From positions 1-41,780 of the forward strand of contig CAZDKO010000010.1 in the NCBI GenBank assembly GCA_964506075.1: a stretch of 41,780 nt of DNA, written 5' to 3'. The stretch comes from CAZDKO01 sp964506075 [NCBI: uncultured bacterium]. Lineage in GTDB: Bacteria > CAZDME01 > JAYEMH01. The notes beneath the pieces are model-generated. The model did no database searches. It worked only from the letters and a program-made list of their open reading frames with translations, and had not been told where the DNA came from. The stretch's first letter is position 1; each line of letters begins with the position of its first letter. Made by a program: the position numbers and the translations under genes. Below are positions 8,639-16,303 of the stretch, one piece after another.

Positions 8639-10141
8639 ATGAAAAACGGGTTATTGGTAACTTTAATTTTATCTTTGAGTTTATTGACTCCCGCATATGC
8701 TGAAGATGAGGAAACAAATATTAGAAAAGCGGTTTTTGCCGGTCAATTTTATTCTGACGGAAAAATACAGCTTTCCGGCGAAGTAAAGAAATATCTGGAG
8801 CCGACGCCTGATTTAAAATTGCCGGGGGAGCCGGTGGCTTTGATTGTTCCTCATGCCGGGTACGTTTTTTCCGCTCCGGTAGCCGCTTACGCTTATAAAG
8901 CCGTCAAGGACAGCCCCAGAAAAACAGTAATTCTAATTGGTCCCAGCCACAATTATCGTTATGATTATATTTCCATTTTTCCTAAGGGTTTTTACGAAAC
9001 TCCTTTAGGCCGGGTGCGGGTAAACGAAGAATTAATTCAGAAGTTTGCCGCTTTTTCAAGCCGGGTTAGTTTTCATCCCTCTGCTCATTATGCCGAACAT
9101 TCACTTGAAGTTCAACTTCCGTTTTTACAGGAAATCTGGGGTAATGAGTTTACTATCGTGCCTATTCTTATCGGAGATACCAGCTGGGAGACTATCCAGA
9201 CGCTTAAAGAAATAATTATACATAACTTACCCGAGGAGCCGTACATTATCATCGCCAGTTCGGATATGTCTCATTATCATAATTACGAAAAAGCGTTGTC
9301 TATGGATAGAGAAAGCCTTCGCTTGGTGACGCAATTTGATAGCCGGGGATTATATGAAAAAGTGACCAGAGGAGAATGTGAATGGTGCGGTGTCAGTGCC
9401 GTTATAGCCGTGATGGAGATTTCCAGGGAATTAGGCGCGGATAAAGCGAAGATTCTTAAATACGCTAATTCCGGAGATACGGCGCCTCCCTGGCTCAGGG
9501 ATAAAGAACGGGTGGTCGGTTACAGTGCGGTGGCTTTCTGCAAGGAAGGAGAAATACAAACAGGAGAGGCGGATAAAAAGGAGGACCCAGAATTGCTTAC
9601 GAAAGAGGAACAGGATAAACTTTTAGAAATTGCCCGGGTGTCTATAAGAAATACTCTGGAAAAAAAGGAAATTCCAGATTTTAGTGGGGAAGTGGAAGAT
9701 AAGCTTAAAAATTTAAGAGGGGTTTTTGTTACTTTAAATAAAAAAGGGGGACTGCGGGGCTGTATCGGTTTTCCGGAGGCGGTTTTACCTTTGTATCAGG
9801 CCGTTTCGGAAGCGGCCGTAGCCGCGGCGCTTAAGGATTATCGTTTCCCGCCGGTAACTCTCAAAGAACTCCCGGATATTGAAATTGAAATTTCTGTGTT
9901 ATCGCCGTTAGAGAAGGTTGATGATATAGATAAGATTAAAGTGGGTAAACATGGTCTGGTAATTCGTAAAGGCCTGCGTTCCGGATTACTCCTGCCTCAG
10001 GTGCCGGTTGAATACGGCTGGGACCGCAATGAATTTTTAAAGAGAATTTGTGAAAAAGCCGGTTTGCCGGCGGGGGCCTGGCGTGAAAATGCGGAGTTGT
10101 ATGTTTTTAGCGCCCAGGTTTTCCATGAAGAGGAAAAATGA
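8639..10141 (+). CDS. AmmeMemoRadiSam protein B (MEMO) fused to protein A (AMMECR1), with signal peptide
   Basis: 500 residues. A clear Sec-type signal peptide ends in AYA at residue 21. The MEMO1-like domain (about 27-305) shows PHAGY, HSLEVQLPF, ASSDMSHY and GECEWCG, which contain the His and Cys positions that bind metal in MEMO proteins. The AMMECR1 domain (about 320-497) carries its diagnostic LRGCIGF. The two halves are separate genes in many genomes and fused in others. Placed directly after the radical SAM gene, it completes the three-part AmmeMemoRadiSam set. Function is not established; animal MEMO1 has been linked to copper and iron handling. The signal peptide implies a periplasmic site. 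It overlaps the next gene by 4 bases (ATGA). Confidence 0.9.
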   Translation: MKNGLLVTLILSLSLLTPAYAEDEETNIRKAVFAGQFYSDGKIQLSGEVKKYLEPTPDLKLPGEPVALIVPHAGYVFSAPVAAYAYKAVKDSPRKTVILIGPSHNYRYDYISIFPKGFYETPLGRVRVNEELIQKFAAFSSRVSFHPSAHYAEHSLEVQLPFLQEIWGNEFTIVPILIGDTSWETIQTLKEIIIHNLPEEPYIIIASSDMSHYHNYEKALSMDRESLRLVTQFDSRGLYEKVTRGECEWCGVSAVIAVMEISRELGADKAKILKYANSGDTAPPWLRDKERVVGYSAVAFCKEGEIQTGEADKKEDPELLTKEEQDKLLEIARVSIRNTLEKKEIPDFSGEVEDKLKNLRGVFVTLNKKGGLRGCIGFPEAVLPLYQAVSEAAVAAALKDYRFPPVTLKELPDIEIEISVLSPLEKVDDIDKIKVGKHGLVIRKGLRSGLLLPQVPVEYGWDRNEFLKRICEKAGLPAGAWRENAELYVFSAQVFHEEEK

Positions 10142-10794
10142 TTTTAAGCTTTATTGAATTATTTATTGGCGGAGTAATTGTCGGTTCAAGCATGTGTTTA
10201 TTGGTCTGTTCGCCGATTCTTATACCGTATCTGGTCGGAACTTCCGATGGCTGGAAGAAAGCTTTTGTCACCACGATAGTTTTTTCTCTGGGTAGAATTG
10301 CCGTATATGTTTTATACGGCTTCATTATCGGTTTGGGCAAGCAGTTCTACATAGATAATTTTTTTAACAGCCGTTTTAACGTCTATATTCAGGTGTTAGC
10401 CGGTCTTTTTGTATTTGTAGTCGGATTCCTGTTAATTTTAGGCGGCCGGAGTCCAAAACTTTGTCCGGGATTAGATAAATTATTCATTAAGAAAAATCTG
10501 AGAACGGTTTTTATCCTGGGTGTTTTTATGGGTATATCGCCCTGTCCGGCGATGATAGCGGCGTTTGCCTATATTTTTATTAAAGCAGAAACTCTCCTGG
10601 GATGTATATTTCTGGTGACTGCTTTTGGCCTGGGGACGAGTTTTTCTCCGTTGCTTCTGGTAGGGCCATTTCTGGGTTTTGTTACTCAAAAAATTTCCAG
10701 AGCCAAACTTTTCAAAGTTATTAAGGTTACCGCTGCTTTGATTCTGATGCTCTGGGGGTTTCAGATTATAGCGTCAAGGATGGGATTTATATAA
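10138..10794 (+). CDS. CcdA/DsbD-family thiol-electron membrane carrier
   Basis: 218 residues with six predicted spans. Cys20 and Cys24 sit in the first span (SSMCLLVCSPILIP) and Cys136 in the fourth (GISPCPAM). This is the arrangement of CcdA and the DsbD membrane domain, which move reducing equivalents from cytoplasmic thioredoxin to periplasmic thiols. The start ATG overlaps the TGA of the MEMO-AMMECR1 gene by 4 bases, so production is translationally coupled to it. I infer that it keeps a periplasmic partner reduced, the fusion protein being the obvious candidate. A TauE/SafE-like or heavy-metal-linked sub-type is possible. No thioredoxin or cytochrome c assembly gene is adjacent. Confidence 0.72.
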   Translation: MILSFIELFIGGVIVGSSMCLLVCSPILIPYLVGTSDGWKKAFVTTIVFSLGRIAVYVLYGFIIGLGKQFYIDNFFNSRFNVYIQVLAGLFVFVVGFLLILGGRSPKLCPGLDKLFIKKNLRTVFILGVFMGISPCPAMIAAFAYIFIKAETLLGCIFLVTAFGLGTSFSPLLLVGPFLGFVTQKISRAKLFKVIKVTAALILMLWGFQIIASRMGFI

Positions 10795-10801
10795 TTAAAT
10801 T

Positions 10802-11029
10802 ATGAGTAAAAAAATTAGTCTGGTGATAGACCGGTTTGAAGAGGGATCAGCGGTTTTACTTACCGAAAAAGGAGAAGAGATAATCTTTCCGGAAAAATAT
10901 TTGCCGAAAGCATCCAGAGAAAGCGATGTGTTAAAGTTTGAAATAGATATTGATAAAGAGACGACCCGGGTAAGAAAAAAGGAAATAAAGGATTTAATAG
11001 AGAAGATTAAAAATAAGAAACATAAATAA
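10802..11029 (+). CDS. DUF3006-type small protein
   Basis: 75 residues. The pattern IDRFEEGSAVLLTEKGEEI, then a (P)xxxLP step, then FEID and a lysine/glutamate-rich helical tail matches DUF3006. That family consists of small beta-barrel-like proteins of unknown function, often next to beta-lactamase-fold hydrolases. None is seen here. It starts 7 bases after the CcdA-like gene and is the last gene before a repeat block, so it closes the smc-AmmeMemoRadiSam transcription unit. No signal peptide is present, so it is probably cytoplasmic. Confidence 0.7.
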   Translation: MSKKISLVIDRFEEGSAVLLTEKGEEIIFPEKYLPKASRESDVLKFEIDIDKETTRVRKKEIKDLIEKIKNKKHK

Positions 11030-11037
11030 AATTAAAA

Positions 11038-11281
11038 CCGGTTAATCGGTTAACTGGTGAGTGGTTAATTGGTGATTGGTGAGCAGTAAATAGTCGCTAG
11101 CCGTTAGTATTTAGTTGATGTTAAATATTATTCTTTAACGACTATATCCTTTTTAACCCGTTAACTAATTAACCAATTAACCATTTAACTAGACTGGCAA
11201 ACCGGCTAACTGGTCAACCAATAACCACTAACTACTAGCTACTGACTACTGTCTACTGAATACTGACTACTGATTAAAGAG
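11038..11281. repeat. Imperfect palindromic repeat block with heptamer array
   Basis: No gene is seen. The left part carries GGTTAAT/GGTGA words and the right part their complements (TTAACCAATTAACC). Together they form a large imperfect inverted repeat around about 11130. At 11222-11270 there are seven consecutive 7-bp units of form TNNCTAC: TAACCAC, TAACTAC, TAGCTAC, TGACTAC, TGTCTAC, TGAATAC, TGACTAC. The same units recur at 13920, 31799, 34710 (inverted) and 35124. Confidence 0.8.
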
Positions 11282-11309
11282 TTGACACGTCGTTTTTTTG
11301 TGATATAAT
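11282..11309 (+). promoter_or_regulatory. Consensus sigma-70 promoter of the rib operon
   Basis: Exact TTGACA (11282-11287), 16-base spacer and exact TATAAT (11304-11309). Transcription would begin near 11316, just before the FMN aptamer. Confidence 0.85.
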
Positions 11310-11318
11310 AACCAACGA

Positions 11319-11490
11319 ATCTTCGGGGCAGGGTGACCTGTCTGCGCTCAAGGAAGTTGTACTTCGGCAGGCAGGAATTCCCGACCGGCGGTAAGGCTTG
11401 ATAAGCTTAGCCCGCGAGCCCGCCAAAAAACTCAGGCAGGTAGACCTGGTAAAATCCAGGGCCGATGGTACAGTCCAGAAGGGAGAAGGT
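11319..11490 (+). ncRNA. FMN riboswitch (RFN element)
   Basis: The conserved RFN blocks occur in order: TCTTCGGGGCAGGGTG at the 5' side; AATTCCCGACCGGCGGTAA; AGCCCGCGAGC; GACCTGGT with a CCAGGGCCGATGGTA stretch; CAGTCC; and GGGAGAAGG closing P1. The 5' strand ATCTTC pairs with GAAGGT (11485-11490). It senses flavin mononucleotide and here precedes ribD-ribE-ribBA-ribH. A 45-nt variable arm between the first two blocks (about 11336-11375) includes a short hairpin-like segment. The downstream terminator makes this a transcriptional OFF switch. Confidence 0.97.
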
Positions 11491-11511
11491 TCGAGCGTCC
11501 TGTTTATTTTT

Positions 11512-11538
11512 CCCGAAGATAAATCTTCGGGTTTTTTT
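11512..11538 (+). terminator. Intrinsic terminator of the FMN riboswitch
   Basis: CCCGAAGA (11512-11519), loop TAAA, TCTTCGGG (11524-11531), then seven Ts. The 3' arm is identical to the 5' end of the aptamer (11320-11327), so that aptamer strand can pair with the terminator's 5' arm and act as the antiterminator when FMN is absent. Confidence 0.9.
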
Positions 11539-11555
11539 ATTTCTACAGGTTAAAG

Positions 11556-12020
11556 ATGAAAAGCGAAGATAAGTATATGAGATTGGCTCTTAAACTGGCC
11601 CGGCAGGGTGAAAACCGGGTGAGTCCCAATCCATTGGTAGGGGCGATAATTGTAAAAAGAGGAAAGATTATCGGTCAGGGTTATCACGTTTACTTCGGCG
11701 GTAAACACGCCGAAATAGAAGCTTTGGAAAAGGCCGGGGAAAAGGCGAAAGGAGCAACCCTTTATATCAATCTTGAACCCTGTTCTTCTTTTGGTAAAAC
11801 TCCTCCTTGCGTTCCGGAAATTATTAAATCCGGAATAAAGAAAGTGGTTATCGGCATGCTTGACCCTAACCCGCTCAATCACCAAAGAGGGTTTAAGGCG
11901 CTTAAAGAAGCCGGGATAGAGGTGATTGTGGGCGTGGAGGAGAAGGAGTGTCAAAAAATTAACCGGGAATTTATCGGTCACTTTAAGAAGGGTAAAAAGG
12001 CCGGATGTTTACAGGAATAG
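11556..12020 (+). CDS. ribD: RibD deaminase domain only (reductase domain absent)
   Basis: 154 residues. The complete cytidine-deaminase-like domain is present: H51-A-E53 and P75C76 ... P84C85 bind zinc and activate water. It deaminates the diaminopyrimidine made by GTP cyclohydrolase II. Normal bacterial RibD has about 360 residues with a C-terminal reductase. This frame stops right after the interdomain segment NREFIGHFKKGKK, where full-length proteins continue into the reductase. The stop lies inside ribE, which starts 16 bases earlier, so the two overlap. Either the reductase is encoded elsewhere or it was lost by deletion at this junction. It is the first gene after the FMN switch. Confidence 0.92.
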   Translation: MKSEDKYMRLALKLARQGENRVSPNPLVGAIIVKRGKIIGQGYHVYFGGKHAEIEALEKAGEKAKGATLYINLEPCSSFGKTPPCVPEIIKSGIKKVVIGMLDPNPLNHQRGFKALKEAGIEVIVGVEEKECQKINREFIGHFKKGKKAGCLQE

Positions 12021-12601
12021 TTGAAGAAATTGGCAGGGTAAGAAGTATTTATTCTGATTCTAATTTAAAAAGAATAACCATAGAGGCGCGGAAGGTTTTA
12101 TCTGATTTAAAGATAAGCGAAAGCGTGGCCGTAAACGGGGTTTGTCTTACGGTCACAGACTGTAGCCCGGGTTATTTTAACGTTGAAGTGGTCAGGGAGA
12201 CATTTCGGAAAACCAATCTCGTTAAATTAAAAAAAGGAGATAAAGTTAATTTAGAAAGGGCTTTAAAACTGGGAGAACGTTTGGGCGGGCATCTGGTTTC
12301 AGGTCATGTTGACGGATTAGCCCGAATTGTCAGAAAAGAAAAATCAAGCAACGAGAATTATCTCTGGTTAAAGACGGAGTTAGAATTGTTGAAGCAGATT
12401 ATCCCCCGCGGGTCTGTTACTTTAGAAGGGGTCAGTTTAACCGCCGCCCAGATAAAGTCTAATCTTTTTAAAGTGGCTTTGATTCCTTATACGATGAAAG
12501 AAACTACCCTGGGTGATAAAAGAACAGGTGATGAATTAAATTTAGAACTGGACTATCTGGGGAAATACGTCCGGAAATATTTAGAGCCGGTAAAGAGGTG
12601 A
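12005..12601 (+). CDS. ribE: Riboflavin synthase, alpha subunit
   Basis: 198 residues. It begins with the universal MFTGIVEEIG. Two lumazine-binding barrel repeats of about 95 residues follow: the first includes SVAVNGVCLTV and ends near RLGGHLVSGHVDG, and the second includes GSVTLEGVSLTA. It converts two molecules of 6,7-dimethyl-8-ribityllumazine into riboflavin and one pyrimidine. The length is close to the usual 200-215. The start overlaps the end of ribD by 16 bases, and ribBA follows after 7 bases, so it is under the FMN switch. Confidence 0.96.
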   Translation: MFTGIVEEIGRVRSIYSDSNLKRITIEARKVLSDLKISESVAVNGVCLTVTDCSPGYFNVEVVRETFRKTNLVKLKKGDKVNLERALKLGERLGGHLVSGHVDGLARIVRKEKSSNENYLWLKTELELLKQIIPRGSVTLEGVSLTAAQIKSNLFKVALIPYTMKETTLGDKRTGDELNLELDYLGKYVRKYLEPVKR

Positions 12602-12608
12602 GAAAATA

Positions 12609-13808
12609 ATGAAAATAAACACTATTCCGGAAATAATATCCGATTATAAAAAAGGCCGGATGGTTATCGTCGTTGACGATAAAAACAGAGAAAACGAAGG
12701 GGACCTTTGTCTGGCCGCGGAAAAGGTTACCCCTGAGGCCATTAATTTTATGGCTAAATACGGACGGGGATTAGTTTGTCTGGCGATAGTCAGTCAAAGG
12801 CTGGACGAACTGGATATCGGCCGGATGGTCACCGGCCAGGTTAATCCCCGGGAAACGGATTTTGCCTTATCTATTGACGCTAAAAAAGGGACCTCTACCG
12901 GTATTTCCGCCCACGACCGGGCTAAAACCATAAAAGAGGTTCTTAATCCGAAAGCCAAAAAGAATGATTTTTATTCTCCCGGGCACGTTTTTCCTTTAAG
13001 AAGCAAAGAAGGAGGCGTTCTTAACCGCGCCGGACATACCGAAGCGGCCGTAGATTTAGCCAGGCTCGCCGGGCTTGATCCGGCCGGGGTCATCTGTGAA
13101 ATAATGAATGATGACGGGACGATGGCCAGACTCCCTGAACTTCAAAAATTTGCGGCGGCCCATAAACTAAAAATTTGCACCATTGCCGATTTAATAGAAT
13201 ACAGAAGGAAAAGAGAAAAATTAATTAAAAGAGTGGTTTCTACCGGACTTCCTACAGAATTTGGTGATTTCCAGATGATTACCTACCAGTCTTTAATTGA
13301 CCAGTCTCTTCATATTGCTTTAGTCTGTGGAGACATTAAGAAAGATAAAGAGGTTTTAGTCCGGGTTCACTCAGAGTGTTTTACCGGCGACGTGTTACAT
13401 TCTAAACGCTGTGACTGCGGGGAACAACTGAGGATATCGCTTAAAAAAATTTCCAAAGAAGGACGGGGGGTGTTACTTTATATGCGGCAGGAAGGCCGGG
13501 GTATTGGTCTCCTTCCCAAACTTAAAGCTTACGAACTTCAGGACCGGGGCTTTGATACGGTTGAAGCGAATTTACATCTGGGCTATGAAGCTGATCTCAG
13601 GGATTACGGGGCCGGGGCTCAGATTTTAGCTGACCTGGGCTTAAAGAAAATAAAGCTCTTAACCAATAATCCGCGCAAAATTATCGGCCTTGAAGGTTAT
13701 GGACTCAAGATAACCGAACGAATCCCGATAGAGATTAAACCGGACAAAAATAACATTAATTACCTTAATACCAAGAAAAAGAAACTGGGACATTTGTTGA
13801 ATATTTAG
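12609..13808 (+). CDS. ribBA: Bifunctional DHBP synthase / GTP cyclohydrolase II
   Basis: 399 residues, the usual length of the fusion. The N-terminal half (about 1-200) is 3,4-dihydroxy-2-butanone 4-phosphate synthase, with the [11 protein letters not shown] acidic metal site and the [22 protein letters not shown] segment. The C-terminal half (about 205-399) is GTP cyclohydrolase II, with [11 protein letters not shown], the zinc cysteines in [20 protein letters not shown] and LLTNNPRK. It makes both precursors of the lumazine ring. No catalytic residue appears changed in either half. ribH follows only after a 180-base repeat block, so the operon is interrupted but probably still read through. 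Confidence 0.96.
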   Translation: MKINTIPEIISDYKKGRMVIVVDDKNRENEGDLCLAAEKVTPEAINFMAKYGRGLVCLAIVSQRLDELDIGRMVTGQVNPRETDFALSIDAKKGTSTGISAHDRAKTIKEVLNPKAKKNDFYSPGHVFPLRSKEGGVLNRAGHTEAAVDLARLAGLDPAGVICEIMNDDGTMARLPELQKFAAAHKLKICTIADLIEYRRKREKLIKRVVSTGLPTEFGDFQMITYQSLIDQSLHIALVCGDIKKDKEVLVRVHSECFTGDVLHSKRCDCGEQLRISLKKISKEGRGVLLYMRQEGRGIGLLPKLKAYELQDRGFDTVEANLHLGYEADLRDYGAGAQILADLGLKKIKLLTNNPRKIIGLEGYGLKITERIPIEIKPDKNNINYLNTKKKKLGHLLNI

Positions 13809-13968
13809 ATACCGTATACCGTCGTTCGCTTGCCTGCCCTGTCTGCCTACAGGCGGGCGGCAGGCAGGTTGCTCGTCGCTCGTAAAAAACGAAAAAATAA
13901 ATTTCAGATTAAAATTTACTGTCTACTAACTACTGTCTACTGACTACTGTCTACTAACTACTGTCTAC
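13809..13968. repeat. Palindromic GC-rich repeat plus heptamer array inside the rib operon
   Basis: No gene is seen. A palindromic unit lies at 13831-13868 (TGCCTGCC ... GGCAGGCA) and is the reverse-orientation copy of units at 34249-34278 and 41590-41619. GTATACC words flank it. At 13920-13968 there are seven 7-bp units alternating TGTCTAC with TAACTAC or TGACTAC, ending 20 bases before the ribH start. The segment just before the array (13900-13915) matches the flank of the array at 31780. Confidence 0.85.
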
Positions 13969-13988
13969 TTATTAAGGAGGGCATAAAA

Positions 13989-14456
13989 ATGGTTAAGATT
14001 AATGAAGGGGATTTAATCAGTCGCGGCAAGCGCTACGGGCTCATCGCCAGCCGTTTCAATGAGTTTATCACCCAGAAACTTATTGACGGAGCCGTCGATG
14101 CCTTAAAGAGACACGGAGCCAAAGAAGATGAAATAGAAATTTTCTGGGTTCCGGGCTGTTTTGAAGTTCCTTACGCCGCCAAGAAAATAGCTAAAGGTAA
14201 AAAGTTTGACGCTATTGTTGGTTTAGGGGCAATTATCCGCGGGGACACTTCCCACTCCGACTATATTGCCGGTGAAGCCGCCAAAGGTATAGCTAAAGTT
14301 TCTTTAGAAACGGATATACCCGTAATTTTCGGGATAATTACCGCCGAGACTATTGAACAGGCCATTGAAAGAGCCGGGACAAAAGAGGGCAATAAAGGAT
14401 TTAAAGCGGCGGTGGCGGCCATAGAGATGGTTAATCTCTACCAGAAAATTAAATAA
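13989..14456 (+). CDS. ribH: 6,7-dimethyl-8-ribityllumazine synthase
   Basis: 155 residues, the standard size. It condenses the ribityl pyrimidine with DHBP to form lumazine and usually assembles into a 60-subunit shell or pentamers. The motifs [17 protein letters not shown] and [13 protein letters not shown] are all present, the last containing the catalytic histidine region. A strong AAGGAGGG ribosome site sits just after the heptamer array. ribH followed by nusB is a common bacterial order. It is probably the distal part of the FMN-controlled operon, unless the repeat block carries its own promoter, which I do not see. Confidence 0.96.
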   Translation: MVKINEGDLISRGKRYGLIASRFNEFITQKLIDGAVDALKRHGAKEDEIEIFWVPGCFEVPYAAKKIAKGKKFDAIVGLGAIIRGDTSHSDYIAGEAAKGIAKVSLETDIPVIFGIITAETIEQAIERAGTKEGNKGFKAAVAAIEMVNLYQKIK

Positions 14457-14499
14457 ATTTTAAACTCGTTTCCGCACTTTAGAAAGTCCAAGGAATTTT

Positions 14500-14913
14500 A
14501 TGACTAATAGAAGAAAGTCCAGGGAGTTTGCTTTACAGGTTCTTTACCAGATTGATTTAACCGAGGAAGAGGTTAAGAAAAGTTTAGAGAAATTCTGGGA
14601 GAATAAAAATTTACCCCCGACGATAAAAAGTTTTACCGAAGAGTTAGTCAAAGGGACGATGAATAACAAAAAAAACATTGACCCGCTTATCCGTAAATAT
14701 GCGGAGCACTGGAAGATAGAAAGACTCAATGTTGTTGACCGGAGTATTCTGCGTTTTGCTATCTATGAACTTTTATATTTAAAGGATGTCCCCTCTACGG
14801 TCACTATTAATGAAGCCATTGAAGTTGCCAAAAAATACAGCACTGCTGATTCCGGAAAATTTATTAACGGGGTCCTGGATGAAATCAAAAAAAAGGAAGG
14901 CCTTCAGAAATGA
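14500..14913 (+). CDS. nusB: Transcription antitermination factor NusB
   Basis: 137 residues, all-helical. It starts with the [16 protein letters not shown] segment typical of NusB and contains [16 protein letters not shown] and [25 protein letters not shown]. NusB with NusE (S10) binds boxA RNA and supports rRNA antitermination. Its stop overlaps the PHP gene by four bases (ATGA), so the two are translationally coupled. Confidence 0.95.
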   Translation: MTNRRKSREFALQVLYQIDLTEEEVKKSLEKFWENKNLPPTIKSFTEELVKGTMNNKKNIDPLIRKYAEHWKIERLNVVDRSILRFAIYELLYLKDVPSTVTINEAIEVAKKYSTADSGKFINGVLDEIKKKEGLQK

Positions 14914-15737
14914 AATATGCCGATTTGCACGTTCATACTTATTTTTCCGACGGGACGTTTAGTCCGGAAGAAGTAATTAACCGGGCTTTATCCGGGGGGC
15001 TCTCGGCAATCGCCATTACCGACCACGATACGGTTGAGGCGATTGATGAGGCTATGGCTCTGGCCGGGGACAGAATAGAGATTATTCCCGGTATTGAGTT
15101 AACGGCTGAAAAAAAAGGGGCGGAGATTCACATTTTAGGTTATTTCATTAACTGGGCCGATGAGGCTTTCCACCTTGAACTTGAAGCTTTACGGAAAATC
15201 CGTTTAGAACGTATCCGGCAGATTATAGATAAGTTAAATGAACTGGGGATAAAAATCAGCTTTGAAGAAGCCCTGGAGTTTTCGGGCCAGGGGTCTATCG
15301 GCCGGTTACACATTGCCAGAATGATGTGTCAAGCCAAATACGTGAGTTCAGTTAAAGAAGCCTTTCTGCGTTTTATCGGCGAGGGACAGCCGGCTTACGT
15401 GGGCAAAATCAAGTTAACCCCTGAACAGGCCATTCAGATGATTAAGAGAATCGGCGGGAAAGCCGTTTTAGCCCACCCGTATCTTTTAAATCATGATGAA
15501 TGGATTCCCGATTTAATCCGGGATGGTTTAGACGGGATGGAGGTTTATTACAGCACCCAGAATCCTCAGGTTACCCTTCATTACGAGAGACTGGCGACTA
15601 AATATAATCTTCTCTCAACCGGCGGTTCGGATTGTCACGGCCTGGCTAAAAGCCGGACTTTACTGGGTAAATTTAAACTCCCTTATGATTTAGTGGAAAA
15701 ATTACGTTCGGGTAAAATAGTTGAATCATCAACTTGA
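14910..15737 (+). CDS. PHP-domain phosphoesterase (RNase AM / nucleoside bisphosphatase-like)
   Basis: 275 residues. The metal-binding motifs of the PHP fold are visible: D5-L-H7-V-H9 near the start, ITDHDT at about 36-41, [15 protein letters not shown], and GGSDCHG near the C-terminus. The length and layout match the stand-alone PHP proteins (YciV/TrpH type), which act on RNA 5' ends or 3',5'-nucleoside bisphosphates. The exact substrate is not shown by sequence. It overlaps nusB by four bases. Its TGA falls inside the -35 box of the tRNA-Val promoter. Confidence 0.85.
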   Translation: MKYADLHVHTYFSDGTFSPEEVINRALSGGLSAIAITDHDTVEAIDEAMALAGDRIEIIPGIELTAEKKGAEIHILGYFINWADEAFHLELEALRKIRLERIRQIIDKLNELGIKISFEEALEFSGQGSIGRLHIARMMCQAKYVSSVKEAFLRFIGEGQPAYVGKIKLTPEQAIQMIKRIGGKAVLAHPYLLNHDEWIPDLIRDGLDGMEVYYSTQNPQVTLHYERLATKYNLLSTGGSDCHGLAKSRTLLGKFKLPYDLVEKLRSGKIVESST

Positions 15738-15762
15738 CTCTGTTTTTTTTATGTGGTATATT
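15734..15762 (+). promoter_or_regulatory. Promoter of tRNA-Val
   Basis: TTGACT (15734-15739), 17-base spacer, TATATT (15757-15762). The tRNA starts 11 bases later. The -35 box overlaps the stop codon of the PHP gene. Confidence 0.8.
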
Positions 15763-15773
15763 GTAACGAACCC

Positions 15774-15849
15774 GGGCGGTTAGCTCAGCTGGTAGAGCAT
15801 CTGCTTTACACGCAGGGGGTCAGAGGTTCGAGTCCTCTACTGCCCACCA
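15774..15849 (+). tRNA. tRNA-Val (anticodon TAC)
   Basis: 76-nt cloverleaf. The acceptor GGGCGGT pairs with ACTGCCC and the D-stem is GCTC/GAGC. The anticodon stem TCTGC/GCAGG encloses loop TTTACAC, giving anticodon TAC. The T-stem is AGAGG/CCTCT. Discriminator A and an encoded CCA follow. Confidence 0.97.
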
Positions 15850-15937
15850 TTTTAGCTTATGGCGGATAGCAGATGGCTTATGGCTTAGAGGAAGTTATAA
15901 ACTATACGCTATTAGCAATATGCTATTTGCCAATACC
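15850..15937. repeat. Spacer with degenerate repeated words between two tRNAs
   Basis: The spacer holds repeated variants of AGCTTATGGC / ATGGCTTATGGCTTAG and of TATACGCTATTAGC. These read like decayed copies of another short intergenic repeat. No gene or clear regulatory site is seen. Confidence 0.4.
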
Positions 15938-16015
15938 GGGGACGTAGTTCAGTTTGGTTAGAACGCCAGATTGTCGATCTGGAGGTCGCGAGTTCGAGCC
16001 TCGTCGTCCCCGCCA
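15938..16015 (+). tRNA. tRNA-Asp (anticodon GTC)
   Basis: 78-nt cloverleaf. The acceptor GGGGACG pairs with CGTCCCC. The D-stem is GTTC/GAAC with a 10-base loop. The anticodon stem CCAGA/TCTGG encloses loop TTGTCGA, giving anticodon GTC. The T-stem is GCGAG/CTCGT. Discriminator G and an encoded CCA follow. It is probably co-transcribed with tRNA-Val, because a terminator follows it and none separates the two. Confidence 0.97.
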
Positions 16016-16024
16016 GAATATCCA

Positions 16025-16049
16025 GGCCACTTTTAAAGTGGCCTTTTTT
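16025..16049 (+). terminator. Intrinsic terminator after tRNA-Asp
   Basis: GGCCACTT (16025-16032), three-base loop, AAGTGGCC (16036-16043), then six Ts, 9 bases after the tRNA. The rest of the spacer up to 16206 shows no gene that I can support. Confidence 0.92.
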
Positions 16050-16206
16050 GTTTTGGGAGAGATAAAACAGGATAGTTTTATCAGCGAAGCCTGCCGTTGT
16101 GGCTTTTGCTACCATTTTAAGAAGCAACCCAATCAAATTATCGCTTTGTCCGTATCTATCGGAAGAAAGTTCTTGAAGCTATAGATATCGAAATATACAT
16201 TTTTAT

Positions 16207-16258
16207 TTGCTTTTTTAAGTAACGATATGGTATATTTTAGGCATCAAGGCCTAAAATA
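16207..16258 (+). promoter_or_regulatory. Putative promoter with overlapping palindromic operator, PEP-CTERM gene
   Basis: A candidate -35 TTGCTT (16207-16212), 18-base spacer and -10 TATATT (16231-16236). A perfect 10-bp inverted repeat, TATTTTAGGC (16233-16242) and GCCTAAAATA (16249-16258), separated by 6 bases, covers the -10 end and the expected start point. That is a classic position for a repressor site. The promoter call is moderate; the palindrome itself is exact. Confidence 0.5.
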
Positions 16259-16303
16259 GATACCCATTCATCTATTACTCCTTTAGACAATATTCAGAGA
16301 ATA

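Noticed and set aside
11550-11981. Minus-strand frame opposite ribD
   Set aside because: Shadow of ribD, whose zinc-site motifs and position after the FMN switch are decisive.
15912-16136. Minus-strand open frame containing LELATSRSTIW
   Set aside because: This is the well-known false protein obtained by translating a tRNA-Asp gene backwards; the tRNA at 15938-16015 explains it.
15954-16184. Plus-strand open frame beginning MVRTPDCRSGGREF
   Set aside because: Also a translation of the tRNA-Asp gene and its terminator, seen as a false protein in many genomes; its tail has no recognisable domain.
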